Of a stretch of DNA of 64,000 bases, positions 36,830 to 48,879 are shown piece by piece (the stretch's first letter is position 1; every line of letters starts with the position of its first letter). This stretch comes from Odobenus rosmarus divergens (taxonomy: Eukaryota; Chordata; Mammalia; Carnivora; Odobenidae). The stretch lies in the NCBI RefSeq assembly GCF_000321225.1, contig NW_004450276.1, positions 900,300-964,299 on the forward strand, read 5' to 3'. Under the pieces are notes generated by a model. It ran no database searches and was not told the origin of the DNA. It saw only the letters and a program-made list of their open reading frames with translations. A program made the position numbers and the translations under genes.

Positions 36830-37440
36830 ATTCTTGACCATTCCCATTTTCAATATTTTAACATTTGGAATTCCAAATTGACCTGTGTTCCATCCTTTCC
36901 TTCTCTCATCCCTACAACATCTCACTCTGGACTATTTCTCACCTCCTTTGTCTCTCTGGGCTTCATGTGGGGTGATGTCTCTCGTGATCTTCCAATCCAT
37001 TCATTCTCTCCTCAGCTGTGTGTGACCCTCTACTTAACCAATCTACTGAGTTTTTATTTCTGATGATTCTATTTTTTTCCTTGTAATTCTATTCGCTTCC
37101 TTTTCAAATCTTCCCGAACATTTTGGGTGGTCTCATTCCCGTCTCGATTTCTTTCTTTATGTACTTCCCGTGCACGTGTTTCATATTCAAAATCAGCATT
37201 CCAGTGTCCTTAGGGCATTAGGGACCTAGTCTGTTTACTGTTTTTGTTGACTTTAGTGACCTATGGCTTGTGTTATTCCCCATTTGGTAATTCCTGGGTT
37301 GCTGTGTTGAGTATTTGGTATTTTTTATGGTAACCCTGTATACGCTAAATCTGGAGAAATTTTTGAGGGAACTGGACTGTTAATGCTTTCCTCCAGAGAG
37401 GACTTAATGCTTATATCTAACAGGTGCCAGAGAGTTCTGC
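36830..37440 (-). mobile_element. Old L1 fragment, reverse (untranslated-region-like)
   Basis: TCATTCTCTCCTCAGCTGTG, CTACTGAGTTTTTATTTCTG, GTTGACTTTAGTGACCTATG and GGTATTTTTTATGGTAACCC follow the order of untranslated L1 sequence in reverse. It may extend to about 38000, where similarity fades. Confidence 0.6.
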
Positions 37441-38566
37441 CAACCTGGACATTTGTTATTTAAATTTTTTTTAGGTTAGGGTTTCCATGACCCTGCAAGA
37501 ATTGTAAATTTATACCCCAGACTCATCCAAAAATAAGCCTGTAGTAGCAGACTGTCAGAGGAGATGATGAATACAATGATAACTATTTTTCTGCCACTTA
37601 GAGCAACAGAAAAACTGTTTTCCTCATCTACTCCCTTTCCTGGTAAGCTCAGTTTTTTTTCAGCTCTCACTTTCTCTGAGGGTATACCTCCTTGTGAATA
37701 TTCTCACTCTCTGTGAGAGTCTTTCAGGTTTGGGCTTCCAACATTACCCAGACCCCAGACCTCTTGATCTCTTTTTGCCCAAGGCAGTTAAGTTGTGAAT
37801 TCCTTACACAGGTATGGCGAGTAGGGCAGTCCTGGCCTTTTTACCACACCCCTTCTGTTTCCAATTACTATATAGACTTTTTGCCCCTTTGGAGATTTCC
37901 CTTACTCTCTTCCAAGTTCAACAAAACATCTTAAAAGTCAGTTTCTCTGACTTATTCTGCATCTAGTCTTTCATGGTGAAAGGGCTTTCAGATTATCTGA
38001 TTCCCATACACAATCATTTCCATGTTTTCTTTTTTGTCCACACAGCCAAAAAATGGGTAACTTCTCCATTTTGCAAGTGCCTTTTACAAATGCTTAAAAT
38101 GAGCTGACCATACAAGGAGGCAAGAGAGATTCTGAAATAACAGCTTTTCTGTAAACTATAAAATTTAGACCAAAAGCATTCTGCAGCACTCATACAGCTG
38201 ATATGATCTGATACTGGTATAATCTGATACTGCATTTATCAGACTGACATTTGTATGTTAACAGGGTTAAGGCAAAGCATTTTCACTGACCATTTTACCA
38301 CACGTACCCATAGTTAGCACTTTTCTTTGAGACATACTGGTGAATTTTTTTGAATGAATTTCTGATGGAACAAAAGACTAGAAATCCTTGTGTTCCAGTA
38401 TTTAAGAGACATGAACAACTACCACATACTTGAAAGAGAAGTTACCTTAAATTTTTGTTCAATAATATAGCTTAGCTTCTTACTGATTCCACAAAGACTT
38501 CTCCATGTTCACTTTCCTAATAAAATTACACTGCCACTTTTTAAACCATCCTTCATGTATACATTC
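37441..38566. other. Unique or unrecognisably old repeat sequence
   Basis: Possibly more of the reverse L1 in its first 500 bp. No gene recognised. Confidence 0.4.
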
Positions 38567-38583
38567 TAATCTGTCTTAACTCT

Positions 38584-38783
38584 CTCTTTTTCAAAGATTT
38601 TATTTATTTATTTGACAGAGAGCAGGAGAGAGAATGAGAGAAAGCACAAGCAGGGGGAGTGGGAGAGGAAGAAGCAGACTCCCCACTGAGCAGGGAGCCT
38701 GATGTGGGGCTTGATCCCAGGACCCTGGATCATGTCCTGAGCCGAAGGCAGACGCTTAACTGACTGAGCCAACCAGGCGCCTG
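38584..38783 (-). mobile_element. CAN-SINE
   Basis: Full-length reverse copy from AAGATTTTATTTATTTATTT to GAGCCAACCAGGCGCC. Flanks TAATCTGTCTTAACTCT (38567-38583) and TAACCTGTCTTAACTCT (38784-38800) match in 16 of 17 positions. Confidence 0.96.
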
Positions 38784-38800
38784 TAACCTGTCTTAACTCT

Positions 38801-40744
38801 TAACAGACTCTCGGGCATTTTAGTTTTGGTAATTTTTTGGTCACAGTTTTAGAAGTATATTTTTGGTTATTTGACATTAAAAAAAAAAATCCGAGAATAC
38901 AGAGAAGGAGAATCAATAAATGAAAATCCTGTTGAAATTCTGTGTATGTTGAAAGCAAAGAAGCTTCTAGACTTCAATTAGACTTTCTGAGATATTTCAT
39001 ATGCTAATTCCTACTTATTTTAATTAAAGAAAAAACTGGAAGCACTTTTTCTTGCCATTTTGAAATTAAAAGACAAAATAATCAAAGAAATCAAGCCGAA
39101 GACTATTCCGTGGAGTTATAGATAAGATTAAATTTGACAATAATCCACGACTAAGATGCTGGCTGTGGTGATAATTTGGGGCACATCTCTCTGCAATCCT
39201 TCAAAAACCCCTCTAAGTTTGAAAGGATCAAAGTATATTGACTCAGTATAAAAAAAAGAAAGGAGCCAGAAACCATGATATAATAAAAAGCCCACTCAGG
39301 TTCCTTGGACTGTGGCCTGCACTTCACGTGGCCTGGACACCTGTAAGTATTTGCCAGCCACCGCGCTCTGTGCCATGACTAGGCTAGCAGACATGTTCAC
39401 TATCCTTCTGAACAATTTAGTCAGGACAGTCCATTCAAAGTCACCCTGCTCTAAACAAGGGGCACTATGTGTTCACGTACAACGGGAGGAGAGAATCATT
39501 TCTAACAGTCTAGCTGGTTCTGCCCCTTTTCATGCCCTCAGAGAGAAGAGTCTTTATCTTGGGAAGATGAAGGGATTGAAAATAAAGACGGATTACTATT
39601 TCAGGTTATAATTTGCTTATCTGGGGATCTACTTTCTTAAATGGAAAGAGCGGCAAGCTGCATCAAGACTCTTTCAACATTTTCCTCCTGATGCTCTTGA
39701 TAATGGGTTAAAAATATTCTTCAATTAAGCCTCCACACCACTCTGCCAGAACCAGCGCGGGACCATTAGCTTTCCCACTGTGTGGCACCAGAGGCTGGTG
39801 GGCCGGGAGCTCCGCTGACAACCAGAAAAGTCACAGGAATCGCCACTCACCGAGCAGAACAACAACCTGTGTCGTCGGCATGCAAAGGTCACCTGTTTGT
39901 CTTTCTTAGTCTCACGCAAGGTCTCTGTGAAAATACAGAAGAAGGACCCCACAAACTGGTGTGCCGACAGCCTTTTTACTTGAAGCGCACATACGAAAGT
40001 GCAGCTGAGCCTGAAGGCGGTGGAGCCCCTAAACCCATGCTGTTAACGAGGTGAAATCACCTCTTTTCATTTTCGCCTGTCATGAAGGGCTGGTCCCAGG
40101 GCCAGGGCGGGTAGGACCTCTAAGAAAAAGGACGCCCAGGTGGGCAGTGGGGTCGTTCTGGGAGGTGGTGGGCAGTGGGGGGCTTTCGAAGAAGAGTAAG
40201 TTCGAGTACTATATACACTGCAGGAATCCCAAAAGGGACAGGGGGGTGGTTAAATGTGCCTTCATGAACACTGTTTATGGTACAAACACTGACCTTTCCT
40301 TTATTGAGAATTTTATAGAACCCACTAAAATATAACAGCTCAGAAGCATCTAATACATCTCCTTCAACACATGACTCTGATTTATAAGGAAGAAAGGATT
40401 CATTTTCATGCTAGAAGTTTATGAGATCTCCAGGGAAATTCTCCACAACTTCACAGACATTCCCTTTTCCCAGGGTTATAGCAACTGTCCCGTGGAGGCA
40501 TTCAGATAGAGCTGCTCATGCTCACTGAACACGGTGCTAGCTCGGGGACGGTCAATTATTTTCTCCATGACTGTTGGGTATATGGAAAGCTATTCTAGAG
40601 GGTTAACAACAACCAGGATGCCAAACCAAGAGGAGCAAGGAGGTGTTATATACTGGATAAGAAGCCACATACATAAAACAATGACATCTAGGACAGGTTC
40701 AATGAATGTTCCTATGCATAAACCAGTGTTTTAAAACAGATGGA
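38801..40744. other. Unique sequence
   Basis: Frames at 39312-39611 and 39782-40335 show no known motif. Part of the stretch (39760-40200) is GC-richer, but without clustered CpG. No repeat family recognised. Confidence 0.5.
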
Positions 40745-40890
40745 GCACTCAACTTTGAGCCAGAAGACGTGGCTAGAGTCTGCTATCCTAGCTGGGTAAT
40801 CCTGGGGAGGTCACTTAACCTTTTACAGCTGTGCTTTCCACCCATACAGAGAGGGGACTAAATTCAATTGTCTGAGGCTTCTCTGAACTC
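40745..40890 (+). repeat. MIR SINE
   Basis: TTTGAGCCAGAAGACGTGGC, GCTGGGTAATCCTGGGGAGG and TCACTTAACCTTTTACAGCT are the MIR core in forward orientation. Confidence 0.75.
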
Positions 40891-41064
40891 TAGTATAATT
40901 AATATTCTAATCTAAAAAGGTTTTATTCTTCTTTCCTAACATCACCTTCTAAGTTTTTACCAATTTAGAGACGTGCTATTGGAGATTAATATTCTCTTTA
41001 TGCATATTCTTGCTAAAACCATAGCCCACACTTCGTGGCATTCCATGATATGGTATTATGCTTA

Positions 41065-41300
41065 ACACTATTTATTCATTGACATTTATTGAGTGTTTAC
41101 TATGTGTCCAACACAGTTCTCAGTACTCTACATGCATTATCTCATAGAAACTTCTTTAACAACCCTATTAGGCAGACACTATTATTCAACCTTCCAGAAG
41201 AGAGATAATCAGTGCTCCAAATTTTAATAAAATAAATAATAAGTGGTGAACTTAGGATATGAAATGAAGGCAGTCTGACTCCAGAATTCACCATCCCAAC
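41065..41300. repeat. MIR/L2-type fragment
   Basis: TATTTATTCATTGACATTTATTG-type start, GAGTGTTTACTATGTGTCCA, TGCATTATCTCATAGAAACT and CCCTATTAGGCAGACACTAT are shared by MIR-family and L2 3' ends. Family and strand are uncertain. Confidence 0.6.
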
Positions 41301-43004
41301 TACACTGTCACATTGACTGACCACAGCAACACCCTACTCGACAAATAATATCTAAAGCAAACACAGTTCTCCCTAAAATCTACATAAAGATTATGAACTT
41401 CTACTATTTCTCTACTATCCTGAAGAATTCACATCTTGTCCAAATTTTTAGGTAACAGGAACATTTTGATACCTCAAGATTGATGATACAGTACCTTTTC
41501 ATATTAAATAAAGAATCCTGTCTGAAATATATCCCCAAAGGAAAAAAACCTTGTAATTTTCCTATGGAGATAGATGATTTCTTCTAAAGTTATGTAAAAG
41601 AACACATTAGGCAAAACAGAAATGATAAAATATGTATTTGGGAGATGCTGATACTGAAAATATTCCATGGACCATTCTAAAATTTAGACAAATTTCTATT
41701 ACCATGCCATGATAAAATGGACAAGATAATATATTGAATCAAGGAACAAGAACTCAACAGTTCATCTGGGCAGCTACGCAGTTATGAATAATTTTAATAA
41801 ATATGCAAAGCTGGTATTCTGCCACATAAAATAGCTAGTCAATTGTGAATCTGAAATATATTTTTAGACTATAATGTGTCTGTCCTTGGAATTAAATTAT
41901 TGATTGTCACTTTCATGAATACTACTATTTTTGATTTTAGGGTATCTGCATTTTGTCTTGTGCTCTCTTAAGATTAATTCTGGTCTCTTCACCATTTTAT
42001 CTGTGACTATTTTATAGATTAATTTTATAACTCGATTTTTATTCTACAGCTAGGTTCTTGCATACCAGAACACATTGCTGATCACTTGCCATATGCATCT
42101 CTATACTCTATATCTACAGATAACACTGCTGAACTAAGTTCAAGGATATAATTTGAAATAATAAATCCTATCTGCACCACACAAAATATATACAAGATGA
42201 CATGGAATACATGTAGAAACAAATGCATCTTAAAGACCCACTCACCTCCTGCTGTAATTGAATAAGGACATTAACAACAACACCTTCAAACTACATGTTA
42301 ATTTGAAAATATTTACCTTAGCCTTTCCTAATGGTCCGTGCCCAAGAGACTAGTTCAGATAGTTATGTTAACTACCACAGTATCGTAAAGACTCTGGATC
42401 TGTCTTGGTCTCAAGGATGAAACCAACACTTAGCAAAGATGAAGCTTATACTTTAGCTGTTTATCTAGTTAAGAAATCAGCTCTGGAAAGCAGTAAATTT
42501 TCCCAGATTCGCTTTTCTAACTATATTCAGAATAGGTAAGAAAAAGAAGGAATAGAAATTAAGAGCCTTAAATACCAGATGCCTTGTGGTCTTAAGCTAA
42601 GTGACCTCTAAGCCTGTTTATTATAATTAAAGCCACTCTGTTAATGAGTACTTACCAGTGGACATGAACTAGTGTGCACCATGTGTGCATTCTCTCACAG
42701 TTCTTGAAACAGTGCAAACTGTACTACAGTGCAGTGCAATAGTATAAAAATACTGTATTATTAACTCCACTTTACACAGGAAAAAATATATGCAATGAGC
42801 CTGCTTGATGTTAGGCACTTAGAAGCTAAGCAAAAATGATGAACCAAAAGACATGGGATCTCAGCCCTCCTAAAGGTTACCAATACAGTAGGAAAAAAAT
42901 GTATTATATAATCCCACAAATAAACATAACATTACAAGAGCAGTAAGTGCCAAGATAGGCACAAGGTATCCTGATAATAAGTAAGGGTGGTGAGTTGAGC
43001 TCAG
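41301..43004. other. Unique AT-rich sequence
   Basis: No gene, RNA or repeat family recognised. Confidence 0.5.
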
Positions 43005-43180
43005 ATTTGGAGTAAGACTGCGTTTGAATTCTGGCTCTAGTTTATATAATTATATCTCTGGGCAAGTTAGCTAGTGCCCCTGTATTTCAGTTTCTCTCTC
43101 TATAAAATGCAGATTATAGTACCTACCTCACAGAGTTGTAATGATTAAATAGTAAGTGTCCAATGAACAGTTGTAATTGC
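43005..43180 (+). repeat. MIR SINE
   Basis: TTTGAATTCTGGCTCTAGTT, TCTGGGCAAGTTAGCTAGTG, CAGTTTCTCTCTCTATAAAA and ACCTACCTCACAGAGTTGTA are close to the MIR consensus. Confidence 0.88.
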
Positions 43181-44384
43181 TTTTTGCTATTCTAATTATT
43201 TGACCTTATTGGGGTTGAGGGCAGTGGGGAAGGGAGACTCCTCAGATAAAGGAATCAATGACCTAAAATCTACAGAATAGTGGGAATTAAACAGTCAGTG
43301 GGGGAGGATGGGTGCTGGCTAAGAGAAATGTTTCAGGCGCTTGAAAAGGTTCAATAAAGACACACTGATATTAACTAGCTAAGCTATTTTAGATCATTTA
43401 ATCACTTGGGATTCAATTTCATCATCTGAAAAATAAGGGAAATTAGATAATCACTCTGATTTCATAATCTTTATGTTTCTATAAAATTTGAACACAGCAA
43501 AGCAAAACATTGGAAATATATGTCAACTGAACACATTTTACTCCTTTCCGTAGTAAGGAGTAGGGCCAAAAAGGCCTTAGATGTAAATTTTAAGAACAGT
43601 CCCACTTTATCTCCATTCTACTCCCCTTCTTCTGATCTCCCTCATTATTAACTTTCCTACATCTGTAAATAAAAGGAAGCACAGTGCAGTAACCTTGTTT
43701 CCATCTGTGAAGGTGGTTTACATTTCTCTAACTGTAATGTCAATTTTCTCTTTCAGGAGGATCATCCATCGACATGATTCCAGGCAGCTCTGTCTTATCA
43801 ACAGGACTGCTGTATATAAATATGGCTGGATGTTTAAGTTTAAGTTTATATTTACCAAACTGCTGATATAACATATATTTTTTTTTTTGATATAACATAT
43901 ATTTACGACCAATTTTTCCTCCTTAGTTGGCAGGCTAGTGTCTATTTAAAGGAGGGGTCCAGGGAAGACTCAGCCAAAAGAAAGATGAACTGTAGCTCCA
44001 GCCTAAATTGGATTCCTAAATTCTAGGACCATAAAACCTCTTCCCTAATAGATCTCTCTCCATTTAGGGTTATCCAGAAACCTCAAAATCAGGGTACATA
44101 AGACCAAACTCATCTTTCACTTCCTCCTGCCTTGACTCTTACCCCTTTCCTCTCATGTCCCCTTGGTCAGCACTGGTCAGGCCCATGGATAGCCCCGCAG
44201 GGACCTTTCATATCCAGATTGTGGACTGAAATGAAACAATCTTTTACATCTTGAGCAGAAAACCTGGGACCAAGGGCATGGGATCTGAGCTATTTTTATT
44301 TTCTTTTTTAAGGTAAGTAATGTAATATGGAGCTCACCAGGCACCATCTCCACAACAATACTATGATACAGGCACTCACAATTC
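43181..44384. other. Unique sequence with a small duplication
   Basis: No gene recognised. GATATAACATATATTT occurs at 43865-43880 and 43889-43904 around a T run, a 24-bp period duplication. Confidence 0.55.
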
Positions 44385-44935
44385 TTTATTCTATTTAAAA
44401 TATTTTCAACTTTATTTGGAAAAATTTTATCCATACTCAAGAGTCAAGAGAATAATGTAAGTTCCCATGTACCCACCCATCCAGCTTCAAAAACTATCTA
44501 CTGAGGGCATGTTCTATTTCATTCATTTTCACTTCTACGTACCCCCTTCCAACTCCACCACATTATTCTGAGGCAAATGTGAGAAATTATATTAGCTCAT
44601 TCATAAACATTTAAGTATATAATCACCAACTATGACCAAACCTAAAAATTCCTTAATATCATCAAATATCCAGTATTCAAATTTCCTGATTATCTAAAAA
44701 AAAAAAAAATCTGTTTACACTTTGTTTGAATGAGATTTTGTAAAAACATGTAAATGCTTTAATAAACTCTAGTTATTCTTACCGATATCCAAACTGTCCC
44801 AGATTTGGCCAATGGGAGGCTTGCCTCTTCAACCTGGCATCTCAAGTTCTTCTGACACAGTCTTTTATAGCTTCCTTGCTTTCTAGATTGACAGGATATT
44901 ACAGCTCAGTTGTATATTCTTCTGATAAAGACCTG
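44385..44935. mobile_element. Old L1-type fragment
   Basis: TTTTCAACTTTATTTGGAAA, TTCCCATGTACCCACCCATC, ACATTATTCTGAGGCAAATG, CCTTAATATCATCAAATATC and ACTTTGTTTGAATGAGAT follow the non-coding part of ancient L1 elements. Orientation is not assigned. Confidence 0.6.
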
Positions 44936-45012
44936 GAATTAGCCTTATTTTTTTTTTAAGCTCCCAGAGTTCTTTTAGTGATGGTATTTAAAGATAATAA
45001 TCCAGAGCCAAG

Positions 45013-45027
45013 AGTGGTATTGCTAGC
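45013..45027. repeat. Target-site duplication of the 45-48 kb L1, left
   Basis: AGTGGTATTGCTAGC here and AGTGGTATTGCTAAC at 48133-48147 differ at one of 15 positions. They define both outer ends of the L1, including its inverted half, as a single insertion. Confidence 0.92.
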
Positions 45028-46350
45028 ACTTTGAAATTTGGATCAGGATGGCATTGAAGGTATAGATTGCTCTGGGTAGCATAGACATTTTGACAATGTT
45101 TATTCTTCTGATCCATGAGCATGGAATGTTTTTCCATCTCTTTTTGTCTTCTTCAATTTCTTTCATGAGTGTTCTGTAGTTCCTGGAGTATAGATCCCTC
45201 ACCTTTTTGGTTGGGTTTATTCTGAGGTATCTTACGGTTTTTGGTGCTACTATAAATGGAATCATTTCTCTAATTTCTCTTTCTACAGTTGCATTGTTAG
45301 TGTATAAGAAAGCAACTGATTTCTGTGCATTGATTTTGTATCCTGCCACATTACGGAGTTGCTGTATGAGTTCTAGTAATTTGGGGGTGGAGTCTTTTGG
45401 ATTTTCCACATATAGTATCACGTCATCTGTGAAGAGACAGATTTTGACTTCTTCTTTGCCAATCTGAATACCTTTTATTTCTTTCTGTTGTCTGATTGCT
45501 GTTGCTAGGACTTCTAGTGCTATGTTGAACAACAGTGGTGAGAGTGGGCATTCTTGACATCCTGATCTTATGGGAAAGGCTCTCAGCTTTTCCCCATTGA
45601 GGATGATATTTGCTGTGGGTTTTTCATAGATGGATTTTATGAACTTGAGGAATATTCCCTCTATCCCTAGACTCTTTGAAGAGTTTTAATCAGGAAAGGA
45701 TGCTGTATTTTGTCAAATGCTTTTTCTGCATCAATTGAGAGGACCATATGGTTCTTCTCTTTCCTCTTACTAATGTGTTCTATCACACTGATGGATTTTC
45801 GAATGTTGAACCACCCTTGCATCCCGGGGATAAATCCCACTTGGTCGTGGTGGATTATCCTTTTAATGTATTGTTGGATCCTATTAGCTAGGATTTTGTT
45901 GAGGATTTTGGAATCCAAGTTCATCAGGGATATTGGTCTGAAATTTTCCTTTTTGATGGGGTCTTTGCCTAATTTGGGGATTAAGGTAATGCTGGCCTCA
46001 TAGAATGAGTCTGGAAGCTTTCCTTCTGCTTCTATTTTTTGAAACAGCTTCAGGAAAAAAGGTATTATCTCTTTTTTGAATGTTTGGTAGAATTCCCCAG
46101 GGAATCCATCAGGCCCTGGACTCTTGTTTTCTGGGAGGTTTTTAATCACTGTTTCAATCTCCTTACTGGTCATTGGCCTATTCAGGTAGTCATTTTCTTC
46201 CTGTTTCAGTCTTGGTAGTTTACAGGTTTCTAGGAAGGCATCCACTTCTTCCAGGTTGCTTAATTTATTGGCATATAGTTGTTGATAATAATTTCTAACA
46301 ATTGTTTCGATTTCCTTGGTGTTAGTCCTGATCTCTCCCCTTTCATTCAA
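45028..46350 (-). pseudogene. L1 ORF2 reverse-transcriptase region, inverted half
   Basis: Read on the minus strand, this half holds the L1 reverse-transcriptase core. Recognisable are [40 protein letters not shown], the motif A region [13 protein letters not shown] with its aspartate, and a motif C that reads FTDD where FADD is usual. A frame break after LIKTLQRV, near 45667, splits the region into 45667-46350 and the part downstream of it (open 45023-45532). The endonuclease and ORF1 are absent. Dead copy. Confidence 0.93.
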
Positions 46351-48132
46351 ACAATCCTAAAATTTGTATGGAATCAGAAAAGACCCTGAATTGCCAAGGA
46401 AATGTTGAAAAAGAAAAACAGAGCTGGGGGCATCATGTTGCCCGATTTCAAGCTATATTACAAAGCAGTGATCACCAAGACAGCACAGTACTGGCCCAAA
46501 AACAGACATACAGACCAACGGAACAGAACAGAGAGCCCAGATATGGACCCTCAACTCTGTGATCAAATAATCTTCAACAAAGCAGGAAAAAATATGCAAT
46601 GGAAAAAAGACAGTCTCTTCAATAAATGGTGCTGGGAAAATTGGACAGCTATATACAGAAGAATGAAACTCAACCATTCTCTAACACCATACACAAAGAT
46701 AAACTCAAAATGGATGAAAGACCTCAATGTGAGACAGGAATCCATCAAAATCCTAGAGGAGAACATAGGCAGTAACCTCTTTGACACTGGCCACAGCAAC
46801 TTCTTTCAAGATACATCTCCAAAGGCAAGTGAACCAAAAGCAAAAATGAACTTTTGGGATTTCATCAAGATAAAAAGCTTCTGCACAGCAAAGGAAACAG
46901 TCAACAAAACAAAGAGGCAACCCACAGGATGGGAGAAGATATTTGCAAATGACACTACAGATAAAGGGCTGGTATCCAAGATCTATAAAGAACCTCTCAA
47001 ACTCAACACCCAAAAAACAAATAATCAAGTCAAAAAATGGGCAGAAGACATGAATGGACACTTCTCCAAAGACGACATACAAATGGCCAACAGACACATG
47101 AAAAAATGTTCATCCTCATTAGTCATCAGGGAAATTCAAATCAAAACCACACTGAGATACCACCTTACACCAGTTAGAATGGCAAAAATTGACAAAGCAA
47201 GAAACAACAAATGTTGGAGAGGTTGTGGAGAAAGGGGAACCCTCTTACACTGTTGGTAGGAATGCAAGTTGGTACAGCCACTTTGGAAAACAGTGTGGAC
47301 GTTCCTCAAAAAATTAAAAATAGGGGTGCCTGGGTGGCTCAGATGGTTAAGCGTCTGCCTTCGGCTCAGGTCATGATCCCAGGGTCCTGGGATTGAGTCC
47401 TGCATCGGGCTCCCTGCTCCTTGGGAGCCTGCTTCTCCCTCTGCTTCTCTCTCTCTCTCTCTCCCCCTCTCTCTCTCCCTCTGTCTCTCATGAATAAATA
47501 AATAAAATCTTTAAAAAAAAATTAAAAATAGAGCTACCCTATGATCCAGCAATTGCACTACTGGGTATTTACCCCAAAGACACAGATGTAGTGAAAAGAA
47601 GGGCCATATGCACCCCAATGTTTGTAGCAGCGATGTCCGCAATAGCCAAACCATGGAAAGAGCCGAGATGCCCCTCAACAGATGAATGGATAAAGAAGAT
47701 ATGGTTCATATATACAGTGGAATATTACTCAGCCATCAGAAAGGGTGAATACCCAACTTTTACATCAATATGGATGGGACTGGAGATTATGCTTAGTGAA
47801 ATAAGTCAAGCAGAGAAAATCAATTATCATATGGTTTCACTTATTTGTGGAACATAAGGAATAGCATGGAGGACATTAGGAGAAGGGAAGGGAAATCAGA
47901 TGGGGAGATGAACCATGAGAGACTATGGACTCCGGGAAACAAACTGAGGGTTTTAGAGGGGAGGGGAGTGGGGGGATGGGTGAATCTGGTGATGGGTATT
48001 AAGGAGGGCATGTATTGCATGGAGCACTGGGTGCTATACGAAAACAATGAGTCATGGAACACTTCATCAAAAACTAATGATGTACTGTATGGTAACTGAC
48101 ATAACATCATAAAATTAAGTTAAGTTAAAAAA
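46351..48132 (+). pseudogene. L1 ORF2 C-terminal region and 3' UTR, forward half
   Basis: The open frame 46402-47259 carries C-terminal L1 ORF2 sequence: [54 protein letters not shown], and the cysteine-bearing [19 protein letters not shown] stop follows that tryptophan. After a SINE (47323-47513) the frame continues at 47591-47857 with CPSTDEWIKKIWFIYTVEYY and ends HMVSLICGT. The 3' UTR has GGGGAGATGAACCATGAGAG and AACACTTCATCAAAAACTAA, typical of carnivore L1. Confidence 0.93.
47323..47513 (+). mobile_element. CAN-SINE nested in L1
   Basis: Starts GGGGTGCCTGGGTGGCTCAG and ends GAATAAATAAATAAAATC plus an A-rich tail. AAAAAATTAAAAATAG occurs on both sides (47308-47323 and 47516-47531), as a target duplication in an A-rich ORF2 stretch. 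The shared A and G bases make ends ambiguous by a few nt. A long CT-rich tract (47447-47488) replaces the usual tail region. It inserted after the L1. Confidence 0.95.
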
Positions 48133-48147
48133 AGTGGTATTGCTAAC
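48133..48147. repeat. Target-site duplication of the 45-48 kb L1, right
   Basis: Partner of 45013-45027, directly after the L1 A-rich tail. Confidence 0.92.
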
Positions 48148-48879
48148 TGTGTTGGTCATTTTTTTTAGGTCTCTTTGGTGGGCAGAAGAAATATTTTTTT
48201 AAAGGGAAAAATATCATGAGATTTTACTGTTAATTTCCAATTCTAACTTATGACTGTAGGGTTTAACGTCTCTAATTTTTTATCTCCTTTCTCTTTTGCT
48301 GAATAGCATATTCCCTGATGACATTAACATAATTACTCTTTGCTTTCTACTATAATAAATATAGAATCATGTCAAAAACAATGAAAATGTTATTACTAAT
48401 AAGATATCTGAAAAGGTATCATTTTTTCCAGTTCTTTCGGTAACTGGAGTTTAATCCAATAGAATGTAAAACCAAATCACTGTATTTTCAAGTCATTTAA
48501 AACTACTGAAATAGAACTATTACCAAAATGTGTACAAAATATAAGTCCATTTAACAATGTAAGTTCATTTAATAAGAATTTAAAAATGAACTCATGTCCC
48601 CATCACCCAGGATGAGAATGAAAACAAAGTAGAGCCACTCTCTGACTTTTGTAAGATATAAAAAAAAAAAAAATCCAAATAATCATGAGATGAAAACTAT
48701 AATGTATGAGATAATTATGGAATTTTAATTCAAAATAATAAAAAAGATGTAAAATAACATTCAGAGAAAAAACAGGATTAAACAAATGAACAGAATATAA
48801 GTTAGTTGCAGAACAACTACAAGAGGCTAAAACATGTATAAACAGAGTCCCAAAGAGAGAGGCAAAGTTGGGGGACAAG
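48148..48879. other. AT-rich sequence, no gene
   Basis: Nothing is recognised in 48148-48560. From about 48590 it grades into sequence that may belong to the following old L1. Confidence 0.45.

Larger units (their letters stand above)
45028..48132 (+). mobile_element. 5'-inverted carnivore L1 (twin-priming structure)
   Basis: One L1 insertion of about 2.9 kb (without the nested SINE) bounded by near-perfect duplications. The left part (45028 to about 46350) is ORF2 in reverse and the right part (about 46351-48132) is the downstream ORF2 and 3' UTR in forward orientation. The inverted part ends at ORF2 residues around [19 protein letters not shown] and the forward part resumes a few codons later, so the two pieces are nearly contiguous in the source element. 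This is the twin-priming signature. The 3' UTR ends with a short A-rich tail. The element is truncated at its 5' side and cannot move by itself. Confidence 0.95.

Noticed and set aside
46402..47259. 285-codon open frame (plus)
   Set aside because: It is the C-terminal part of L1 ORF2 in a truncated insertion, not a cellular gene.
45013..48147. Two separate L1 insertions in opposite orientation
   Set aside because: One pair of duplications encloses both halves and the halves are nearly contiguous in ORF2, so a single twin-primed event is simpler.
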